The translations under genes and the position numbers were made by a program. Shown piece after piece: positions 8,252 through 15,900 of a DNA stretch of 45,032 bases. The stretch spans positions 1-45,032 of the forward strand of contig NZ_FNVT01000044.1 of the NCBI RefSeq assembly GCF_900108335.1. The letters are read 5' to 3'. The notes under the pieces were generated by a model. That model searched no databases, was not told the origin of the DNA, and saw only the letters and a list, made by a program, of their open reading frames with translations. Positions within the stretch are counted from its first letter, which is position 1, and the number at the start of each line of letters is the position of its first letter. The stretch is from Nonomuraea solani. Its GTDB lineage: Bacteria > Actinomycetota > Actinomycetes > Streptosporangiales > Streptosporangiaceae.

Positions 8252-8659
8252 ATGTGCCACGTGCCTGTCGGCCCCCAGCCGCCACCCCTCGGGCAACGGC
8301 CGAGCCCGCACACCACCGGTCCGGACCCCGAGCTGTACGACGTGGCCGCTCTGGATGCCTGGCGCGCTTGGGCACTCACGCAGCCGACGCCGTACCCGAT
8401 GCCGGCCGATGCCGATCAGATGCGGACTCTGGGCGGCATCGCTCGGCTGCTGGGCGTGGACGGCAAGACGATCAGCCAGTACCGAGGCGCGATCGAGGCC
8501 CGGGTGCCGGAGCGCGAGCAGCGCGGCAGCCGGACCCTGTACCGGGTGCGGGCGGTCATCGAGGCGCTCAACGAGATCCGCCGCGGGCCTGGAGTTGCGG
8601 TTGATCCGGAGCAGGACCGCCGCAAAAGATCATCAGGCAGGACGACGGGGACTGAGTAG
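8252..8659 (+). CDS. Small putative DNA-binding protein (HTH-like)
   Basis: A 135-aa protein from ATG 8252. The first 40 residues are Pro-rich. A segment of about 50 residues, TLGGIARLLGVDGKTISQYR, looks like a helix-turn-helix with the pattern of excisionase/MerR-type or resolvase-type heads. The tail is basic (DPEQDRRKRSS). I cannot name a family. A truncated copy of its 3' end sits at 2141-2209, so the gene belonged to a duplicated or mobile unit; together with the relaxase fossil, a role in an integrative element is plausible but unproven. The upstream ATPase gene is divergent, with a shared A/T-richer region at 8114-8251 that should hold both promoters. Confidence 0.5.
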   Translation: MCHVPVGPQPPPLGQRPSPHTTGPDPELYDVAALDAWRAWALTQPTPYPMPADADQMRTLGGIARLLGVDGKTISQYRGAIEARVPEREQRGSRTLYRVRAVIEALNEIRRGPGVAVDPEQDRRKRSSGRTTGTE

Positions 8660-8764
8660 TAACCGAGCGGTCAGTGGGGATGTGAGCCAGGCCACCGCCA
8701 TCTACCGCTCCGATGTGGTCAGTGCCGACGCCGAGGTGGGGGGTTGGCCGATCGCCACCGGTAA

Positions 8765-9984
8765 CTACCTCTCCAAGTTCGCCGTGCTTATGCTCTCCAA
8801 TGCCAGAGCTTCGGCGGCCTTATAAGCCGCCCACCGCGTGTCGTCCTTCGGGAGCTCGGCCAGTGTTCCTTCCTTCATACGCTCACGGAGGTCCGCAAGC
8901 CGTTTTTGTTCGTCCTCCTGTAACTTCGAGAGCCGAAGCTCGTCGGTGTCGACGCTATCCTCGGTGGTGTCGTTCTTCTTCTGGTCGTTCTTCTTCTGGT
9001 GGAAGCCCAGCATGTCCCTGACGGAGGCAAGGTTCGTCAGCTTCCGCCACACGCTTCTTTGCGTCTGCTCTCTCGCATCCCCAGACGTATCCTGCTCAGC
9101 TTGCAGCTGGGCCTCGCCTAGATCCTTTTTCCGTCGCGCGGGCCCGCCGTCTGCCCGTGGCTGACCTCGGTGATCGATGACGGCACCCGGTCGCTGCTGG
9201 GCTGGGCGATCGCGTTGGCGCGCTGGAACCAGGGCCCCCAGCGGCCATCGTCCACCTGGTAGGCGTAGTCGAGCACCGCGTGCTGATCCGGGTAGAGCGG
9301 GAAACGGGCACGGTCGTTCTCCAGGCACAGCCAGGCTTCCTTGAACGCGTCGCGGTCGTGCTTGGAGCGCCATGTCATCGGCTCGCCGTCGCAGGTCGCG
9401 GTCAGGTCGAGCTCGTCCCAGGTGAGGGGGCGTGCGCGGTAGAGAGCGTTGGACCGTTCGGGCTGGCCGGGGTAGCGGTCCACGCTGATGCGCATCAGGT
9501 AGCGGGTGATCGGCTCGGTGCTGCCGTTGAACAGGCGTCGCCGCTGCCGCGCCCGATAGGTGGAGCCGTCCCGTCGTAGTGCAGTTGGGCGTGGTCGTCG
9601 TCCACGACGACGCCCTCGCTGTCATGCTCCGCGGGGGCGGCCGAGCGAGCGGGGGCGGCCGAGCGAGCGGGGGCGGCCGAGCGAGCGGGTGCGGTGATTC
9701 GCCAGGCCTGCCAGAGTGCGCCGCACGCGTTGATCACGCTTTCCGCCTTGCGGGCGAAGTCTTCGCTGGCGGGGGTGGCGGCCGGCTTCGACATGGCTGA
9801 CGTAGGAGGGGTCGAAGCCCATCGCGACGGCGAGCTGCTTCTTGCTCATGTCTCGCCGTCGCCGCCAGTACGTGAGCTCGGCCGCGAACGACCGCCCCTG
9901 CGCTGAGGCGACCGATGAGGGCCCGCCGTGTGGCTGCGTTCCTGCGGTGGGGTTCACATCTGAATCCTTCCCAGGAATCGACAT
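8765..9984 (-). pseudogene. XRE-family regulator, broken by three frame changes
   Basis: On the minus strand an XRE-type HTH begins at 9984 (MSKKQLAVAMGFDPSYVSHV preceded by ELTYWRRRRD). Near 9790 the frame changes to PATPASEDFARKAESVINAC, an Ala/Pro/Arg-Ser spacer and VVVDDDHAQLHYDG. Near 9540 it changes again to RISVDRYPGQPERSNALYRA, WDELDLTATCDGEPM and WGPWFQRANAIA. Near 9125 it changes to a Lys/Asp-rich tail (KKNDQKKND, EDEQKRLADLRERMKEG) ending at TAG 8765. HTH plus this downstream domain is a recurring actinobacterial architecture, so this is one gene in pieces. The tail at 8765-9120 is A/T-richer than its surroundings and may be a later fusion. The product is probably non-functional. 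Confidence 0.65.
9631..9693. repeat. 18-bp tandem repeat (about 3.5 units)
   Basis: Repeat unit GAGCGAGCGGGGGCGGCC inside the XRE pseudogene. On the minus strand it encodes repeated ARSAAP. Slippage in this repeat keeps frame, so it is not the cause of the flanking frame changes. Confidence 0.85.
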
Positions 9985-10085
9985 GAAGCCATGAACGAAC
10001 CGTGAGTGATCGCATCTCAGCGTAGCGTCATCACCCGCTGTCGCGGTGTGCTCAGGGGGTGACAGTCCAGCGGAAAGAGGAGCAC

Positions 10086-10418
10086 ATGGACAGACCTTCC
10101 CTCACCAAGGAGTTCCTCGCGAACGCGGCCAGCCATGTGTGGCACCCGTGGACACCCCTTCATGCCGATCCTGATCCCCTGCTCCTCGTCAAAGGCGAGG
10201 GGTGTGAGGTGGTGGCCGCGGATGGACGGCGGTTCCTGGATGCGCGGGCCGGGGCGTTCAACGCGACACTCGGCTACGGGCGGCAGGACGTGGCTGCGGC
10301 CATGGCCGCGCAGGCGCTCACCTTGATGACGTACACGCTCCAGGAAGCGATCCGGCCAACGCACCGGGTCGAGGCTGCCCGGGCGCTGATCGGGGAGATC
10401 CTGCGTGACCATGGCTGA
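10086..10418 (+). pseudogene. Truncated class III aminotransferase
   Basis: A 110-aa fragment starting at ATG 10086 after AGAGGAG. It reads as the N-terminus of PLP-dependent class III (omega/acetylornithine-type) aminotransferases: HVWHPWTPLHADPDPLLLVK, then VVAADGRRFLDARAGAFNAT, LGYGRQDVAAAMAAQ and a helix ending EILRDHG. Normal members have about 420-450 residues; the PLP-binding lysine and the whole catalytic domain are absent. It stops at TGA 10416-10418, and the vapBC module begins within 40 bp, so insertion of that module or a deletion probably removed the rest. Confidence 0.75.
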
Positions 10419-10456
10419 TAGTAGCTGTGCGCATATCTCACAAGAGTGCTTTACAT

Positions 10457-10693
10457 ATGGACGCCACCTTGCAGGTCAGAGGGCTGGACGCGGAAGTGGT
10501 CGCCGAACTGAAAGCGCGGGCCGCACGTAAGCGCATGTCGCTGTCCGCGTACGTGGCCGACATCCTCACCGAGGTCGCCCCCACTCCCGCCCCGTACACG
10601 ATCAGAGAACGACTGGAGGCGCTCCGATCATTCGGCGGCGGAGCGAGCCACAACGACGTCGTAGCCGAGATACGGAAGATCCGCGAGACGTGA
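10457..10693 (+). CDS. vapB: VapB/FitA-type antitoxin
   Basis: A 78-aa protein from ATG 10457. Its N-terminus MDATLQVRGLDAEVVAELKA and ARKRMSLSAYVADIL form a ribbon-helix-helix DNA-binding domain of the FitA/CopG type. The C-terminal part (ERLEALRSFGGGASHNDVVA) would wrap the toxin. It should neutralise the VapC encoded next and repress the shared promoter. The stop overlaps the toxin start (GTGA), the usual toxin-antitoxin arrangement. An upstream in-frame GTG at 10427 would add 10 residues but lies close to the aminotransferase stop; I prefer 10457. Confidence 0.8.
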   Translation: MDATLQVRGLDAEVVAELKARAARKRMSLSAYVADILTEVAPTPAPYTIRERLEALRSFGGGASHNDVVAEIRKIRET

Positions 10694-11160
10694 TCGTCAT
10701 CGACAGTTCGGCCCTCGTCGAGGCCCTGGCCGGAGACGCCCCCGCAGACGAACTACTCACGAGCGTCGCCGAGAACCGGCTCCACATCCCTCACCTGCTC
10801 GACTACGAGTTCCGCAACGCCATGCGCAGTCTCCTCCTCGGCGGGAGGATCAGCGAGGCACGCGCCGAGGGCGCCCGGATCGTCAAGGCAGGCCTGCCCT
10901 TCACCCGTCACGCGGACGACCTGACCGCCGGTCGCGCCTGGGACCTGCGAGCCGACTTCAACGGTTACGACGCCACCTACGTCGCCCTGGCCGAAGCGCT
11001 GGACCGCACCCTGGTCACTACGGACGAGAAGATCTACAAGGTGGCCCGCAAGTACATCGACGTCGATCTCTCGATCGATCGTGAGTCTGCCGTGAAGCCC
11101 ATGCCCTCGGCCTCATCGCTTTCTGGTCCGACCGCCTCGGACCCGCCTGCCGGGACGTGA
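10690..11160 (+). CDS. vapC: VapC PIN-domain ribonuclease toxin
   Basis: A 156-aa PIN-domain protein starting at GTG 10690, overlapping the antitoxin stop by 4 nt. The acidic metal-binding residues are all present: Asp5 (MIVIDSSALVE), Glu40 (LLDYEFRNAM), Asp94 (YDATYVALAE) and Asp112 (VTTDEK), so it looks active as an Mg-dependent RNase (typically tRNA or rRNA). VapC proteins usually end near residue 130; here about 25 extra residues, rich in Ser and Pro, follow ARKYIDVDLSIDRE and may be readthrough into foreign sequence. The pair sits directly before the helicase/Wadjet genes and could stabilise the island. Confidence 0.82.
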   Translation: MIVIDSSALVEALAGDAPADELLTSVAENRLHIPHLLDYEFRNAMRSLLLGGRISEARAEGARIVKAGLPFTRHADDLTAGRAWDLRADFNGYDATYVALAEALDRTLVTTDEKIYKVARKYIDVDLSIDRESAVKPMPSASSLSGPTASDPPAGT

Positions 11161-11227
11161 TCGAGCATGTCGTCCTGGGCTCCAGGGCTGCCGAGTCCGG
11201 CCACTAACGCGTCTACGATGAGCGGTT

Positions 11228-11569
11228 ATGCCCTCCACCCAGATGGAATCCCGAGTCACGGAGGCGGCCGAGGCCGCGCTGGACGAACAGGGGTTCGTGG
11301 ACCCCATCGGAATGGGCCGGCTCACCCCCGCGGGGATCGAGGACAGGCGGCGCGCCCGCATGCCGTACTTGGAGAAGATCGTCGACCTCGGCAAGCTGTC
11401 CAGCGCGTTGCTCATCCTGCGCCGCCGGGCTCAGGCCCGTGAGCTGAGACCGAGCGAGATCGTCCATCTTTCACGCACCCGCGATCGCCGTCCGCCGTGC
11501 TTCTCCAAGAGCGGAGATCGAGGTTTGGAGCGCGCTTACCGGACCCCCTGGGTGCCGGCACGCCGGTGA
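11228..11569 (+). CDS. Small protein of unknown function, first gene of helicase operon
   Basis: A 113-aa reading frame from ATG 11228. It is hydrophilic and mostly helical (VTEAAEAALDEQGFVDPIGM, MPYLEKIVDLGKLSSALLIL) with a basic tail. I recognise no family. Its TGA (11567-11569) shares the A with the next ATG (TGATG), suggesting translational coupling. In the last 25 codons the +2 frame, belonging to the next ORF from GTG 11497, reads at least as naturally (RRSRFGARLPDPLGAGTPVM), so this and the next ORF may originally have been one gene broken by an indel near 11480-11495. Support for an independent gene is moderate. Confidence 0.45.
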   Translation: MPSTQMESRVTEAAEAALDEQGFVDPIGMGRLTPAGIEDRRRARMPYLEKIVDLGKLSSALLILRRRAQARELRPSEIVHLSRTRDRRPPCFSKSGDRGLERAYRTPWVPARR

Positions 11570-12990
11570 TGCCGTTCATCTCCCTTCTCGACCTGCTCGA
11601 ACGGCAGTGGGCCGCGCAGCTGCGCCAGGTGTCACTGGTGTCGGAAGCCGACGTTCCCGGGGAGATGTCCACAGCAGCGGCCGAAGCGCTCGGCCACGTC
11701 TACGGCCATGAAGAGGTCGCCGTCCGCTGGCCCGCCTGCGTGGCGATCTCGCTCACTCACATGGCGGCGGCCGGCGAGGCGTTCTGGCCTCGCTGGAGGG
11801 TGGCCACCAGACGCCGGGGCAACACGGCCGGCTGGGGCAAGGCGTTTCTGGCCGCGCTGGAGGTCTTCGGGCTGCCGCGTGAGGCCACCGCCACCCAGTC
11901 GATCATGCTGCATGCCGGACGACCGGTGCCCGAGCCGCCCCGGCGTCTCCTTGACCCGTTCGGCGGGGGTATCTCCGGGCCGGAGGGAGAGGACCTGCTC
12001 GTCTTCGCCGAGGACGGCCGCGAGCTGACCGGGGACCTGCCACCCGGTCCGGTCTGGGTCGCTCATCGCCGCGACGGCGTGCTGACCTCCGATGGCCCGC
12101 TGCGCACGATCGCCGAAGGCCTGCTGCCCTTTGGCTGGGAACACTGGCGGCTGGCGCTGGTCTCGCTGGAGGGTGGAAACTGGCTGGCTGCGGCCTCGTC
12201 CGGGGCCGACGGCCGCAGGAGGCCGGTGCGGGGCAAGGCCGGGCCACGGCTGGTGCCGGGGGAGGCCATCGGCGGCGTCAGCGCACCGGACGGCTCCGCC
12301 GTAATGGCTGCTCCGCCTGCCCTGTGGCTGCCACGGGGAGACTGGCGGGTCACGGTAGAACAGGCGGGCGGTACGGCACAGCGAGCCGATCCCGCCGACC
12401 CGTGGGCTCTATTGCCCAGGCCCTTGCTCGGGACTTTCACCGTGACGGTCTCGGGTGCGGGTGGCCGGCCCCAACGGCACACGGTCACCATCGTCGAGGG
12501 ACTGCGGGTCCGCTACGACCCGCCGGTCCGGCTGTTCGAAGGAGACGGGCTGGCTCCGGCGGACGTCTCCTTCCACACCGGTCCCGGGCTTACCGCGACT
12601 CCGCAGGCGCTCACCTTCACCGCCGCGCAGACGACGCGCCCGCTCACCTGCGTGGCATTCGGGCGCCTGCTTACGCTCACCGTGCGCCCACCGCACATGC
12701 GGGTGCGCGTGGATCGGCAGTGGCACACGGCGCCACCCCGCCTGACGACGGAGCATCGGTGGCTGCGGCTGGACGTGCCCGGCCTGGCGAACCCGTACAT
12801 CGCGGTGATCGCGGGCGCCGGCGTCGTACAGGAGTTGACCGCGCACGCCCGCGGCGACTATCCGCTCGTGCGCCTGCGGGACACCGTGCGGACGCATGGC
12901 GATATCACTCTACGGGTAGGAAACATTACTCTGGCCACAATGTCTCCCCCGCTACGAGGCACACCAGATCCGTGGCTCTGCAACGATTGA
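11569..12990 (+). CDS. Unknown protein, candidate partner of the DUF1998 helicase
   Basis: 473 aa from ATG 11569; the in-frame GTG 11497 would give 497. An N-terminal helical region (ISLLDLLERQWAAQL; VRWPACVAISLTHMAAAGEA) contains FWPRW and WGKAFLAALEVFGLP. Then come about 300 residues rich in beta-strand, with Ig-like stretches (LLGTFTVTVSGAG, HTVTIVEGLRVRYDPPVRLF, LLTLTVRPPHMRVRVDRQW, DITLRVGNITLATM). No enzymatic motif is visible. The FWP...WG.AF...GLP pattern resembles, from memory, large uncharacterised proteins beside phage-defence helicases, but I cannot name a family. It ends 3 bp before the helicase start, so the two are surely co-translated and probably work together, for example as a DNA-end or target-recognition subunit (inference). 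Confidence 0.6.
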   Translation: MPFISLLDLLERQWAAQLRQVSLVSEADVPGEMSTAAAEALGHVYGHEEVAVRWPACVAISLTHMAAAGEAFWPRWRVATRRRGNTAGWGKAFLAALEVFGLPREATATQSIMLHAGRPVPEPPRRLLDPFGGGISGPEGEDLLVFAEDGRELTGDLPPGPVWVAHRRDGVLTSDGPLRTIAEGLLPFGWEHWRLALVSLEGGNWLAAASSGADGRRRPVRGKAGPRLVPGEAIGGVSAPDGSAVMAAPPALWLPRGDWRVTVEQAGGTAQRADPADPWALLPRPLLGTFTVTVSGAGGRPQRHTVTIVEGLRVRYDPPVRLFEGDGLAPADVSFHTGPGLTATPQALTFTAAQTTRPLTCVAFGRLLTLTVRPPHMRVRVDRQWHTAPPRLTTEHRWLRLDVPGLANPYIAVIAGAGVVQELTAHARGDYPLVRLRDTVRTHGDITLRVGNITLATMSPPLRGTPDPWLCND

Positions 12991-12993
12991 CCC

Positions 12994-15900
12994 ATGGACC
13001 CCCTCGAAACCAGCGCGCTCATCGTCGGCACCTACCGGCGCTACCTGCGCTCGCTGCTGCCCGTGCGCGAGCCTGCGATCGCCGAGGCGCTCGCGGAGCA
13101 GATCGAGGCCAGTCCGCTGCTGACCAAAGGGCCCCTGCTCGAGGCCACCCCGCCCTACCGGACGGGCGCGACCTTGCGCGAGCTGATCGGCCAGCGGGTG
13201 CTCGATCCCGCCTTCGCCACACTCGGCAGCAGGTCGCTCCCGCTGGACCGGCCGCTCTATCTGCATCAGGAGCAGGCGCTGCGCAAGGCGGCGACGGGCC
13301 GGAACCTGGTGGTGGCAACCGGCACCGGCTCGGGCAAGACGGAGAGCTTCCTGCTGCCGATCCTGTCCGCGCTGACCGCCGAGGGCGACCCGCCGCCCGG
13401 GGTGCGGGCGCTGATGCTCTACCCGATGAACGCGCTCGCCAACGACCAGCTCAAACGGCTGCGGGAGCTGCTCGCCGCCGCGCCGCAGATCACTTTCGGC
13501 CGCTACACGGGCGACACCCCTGAGCGGGCCCAGCAGGGTGCCGCTCTGTTCGAGGAGCTCAACCCCGGCCGTCCCCGGCTGCCCAACGAGTTGCTCAGCC
13601 GTGAGGAGATGCGGGCCGCTCCCCCGCATCTGCTGCTCACCAACTACGCGATGCTGGAGTACCTGCTGCTCCGCCCCGACGACCTGGAGCTCTTCGAGCA
13701 CGCCGTGCGGTGGCGGTTCGTGGTGCTGGACGAGGCGCATGTGTACGACGGCGCCAGGGCCGAGGAGCTCGGGATGCTGCTGCGCCGGTTGCGTGACCGG
13801 GTGGCGCCCGGGCGCAGGCTGCAGGCCATCGCGACCAGCGCCACGGTCGGTGACGAGGGCTCGGCCGTTCTGGACTTCGCCGCGCGGCTGTTCGACGCGC
13901 CGTTCGACGATGCCGACCTGGTGACCGCCACCCGGGTGGAGATGCCGTCCGGGCCGTTCTGGGGGCCGCTCACCGCAGCCGACTACCGCAAGCTGGCCGT
14001 GAGCGAGGATCCGGCGGCCGAGCTGGTCCGCCGATCCGGGATGTCGCACGCGGGCGCGGCTCTCGCCCGCGAACACGCGATGGCCACCCTTCGCGGCAGC
14101 CTCGCGGCCGGACCGAAGCCCGTCGCCGAACTGGCCCGGCTGATCTTCGAAGGGCAGGAGGAGCCGGACGAGGCGCTGGCCGCGCTGGTGGCGGTGGGCG
14201 CGCGGATCACCGACGGCGCGGGCAGTCCGGTGCTGTCGGCTCGCTATCACCTGTTCGCCCGGGCCACCGAGGGCGCCTTCACCTGCCTGACCGGCCCGCA
14301 CGTCGCGCTCGGCCGTCATGAGAGCTGTCCCACCTGCTCCAGTGCCGTCTTCGAGTTCGGCTCGTGCAAGCGCTGCGGCGCGGTCTACCTGATGGGCGCG
14401 GTCGAGCCGGCCGGCCGGCGGTTCACCCCCAGGGTGAGCGGGATGGAGACCAGGGTCTGGCTGCTGCTCGGCGACACACCCGAGCTGGCCGACGAGGACG
14501 ACGAGACCCTGGAGGAAGGGCCGGAGACCGAGGCGCAGGACGCCTTTCTGTGCGGTAGGTGCGGCGCCCTCCACGCGACCGCGCAGAGCCCCTGCTGCGC
14601 CGGTGGCGCGCTGCGTCCGGTACGCCGGCTGAAGACGAAGGCCAGCTCGCCCAGCGGCTGCCTGGCCTGCGGGGCGCGCGGCGCCGGGATGATCCGCCTG
14701 TTCGAGAGCGGTAACGAGGCCGCGGCCGCGGTCCTGGCCACCACGCTCTACCAGGCGCTGCCGCCCATGCCGGAGCAGGAGGACCGGCCGGGCGGCGGGC
14801 GCAAGCTGCTGACCTTCAGCGACAGCCGTCAGGCCGCCGCCTACTTCGCTCCCTACCTGGAGTCGAGTTATGCCCAGATCCAGCAGCGCAAGCTGATCCT
14901 CGACGGTCTGGGCCGCGCCGTACGCCGCGACGACGACGCCACCGTCGACGACCTGGTGGACGAGGTGGTCGGGGCGGCCGGGGACGCGGGCGTGTTCGAG
15001 CGCCGCGCCTCGCGCCAGCAGCGGCGGCGCACGGTGGCCCTGTGGGTGATGCGCGAACTGGTGGCCATCGACGAACGCCAGTCACTGGAGGGGCTCGGGC
15101 TGCTGCGGGTCGAGCTCGACAGGGAGCCGGGCTGGCGGCTGCCCGCACCCCTGCTGGAGCTGGGGCTGAGCCCGGAGGAATGCTGGTCACTGCTGGGCGA
15201 GCTGGCCCGCTCGCTGCGCCGGCAGGGCGCACTGACCATGCCGGAGGAGGTCGATCCGCGCGATGAGCTGTTCGATCCCCGCCGTGGTCCGATCTACGTG
15301 CGCGGCGACGGCGCCGAGGCCAGACTCAAGGTGCTCAGCTGGCTGCCGACGCGAGGTGTCAACCGCCGGCTCGACTACCTGCGCAGGGTGCTCGCCGCGC
15401 TCGGGTCCGAGGTGGACGCGCGGGAGATCCTCGACGGATGCTGGAGGCTGCTCACCTCACTGCGCGACGGCTGGCTGAGCTCGGCGGCTCTGCCCAGGCT
15501 CGGCCAGGTCTTCCAGCTCGATCACACCTGGCTGAAGCTATCGGCGGCCGGGGCGATCCACCAGTGTGGCCTGTGCCGCAGGATCAGCGCCGCCACCGTG
15601 CGCGGGGTCTGTCCGACGCTCGGCTGCGCGGGCACTCTGGCGCCGGCGGAACCCGATCTCGACGATCACCATCGGGTGCTGTATCGGTCCATGGCACCGG
15701 TACCGCTGCTGGCCAGGGAGCACACCGCCCAGTGGACCGGACTGGAGGCCGCCGACATCCAGCAGCGGTTCCTGCGCGGCGAAGTCAACGTGCTGTCCTG
15801 CTCGACCACCTTCGAGCTGGGCGTCGACGTGGGCGAGCTGCAGGCGGTCATGCTGCGCAACATGCCGCCGGCCACCGCCAACTACATCCAGCGGGCCGGG

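Noticed and set aside
8665..8825. Plus-strand frame continuing after the 8252 gene
   Set aside because: Short, no start signal, overlaps the XRE pseudogene end and shows no recognisable protein.
12952..14574. 540-aa minus-strand frame, and the 522-aa one at 15538-17106
   Set aside because: Antisense shadows of the helicase gene, which has all helicase motifs on the plus strand.
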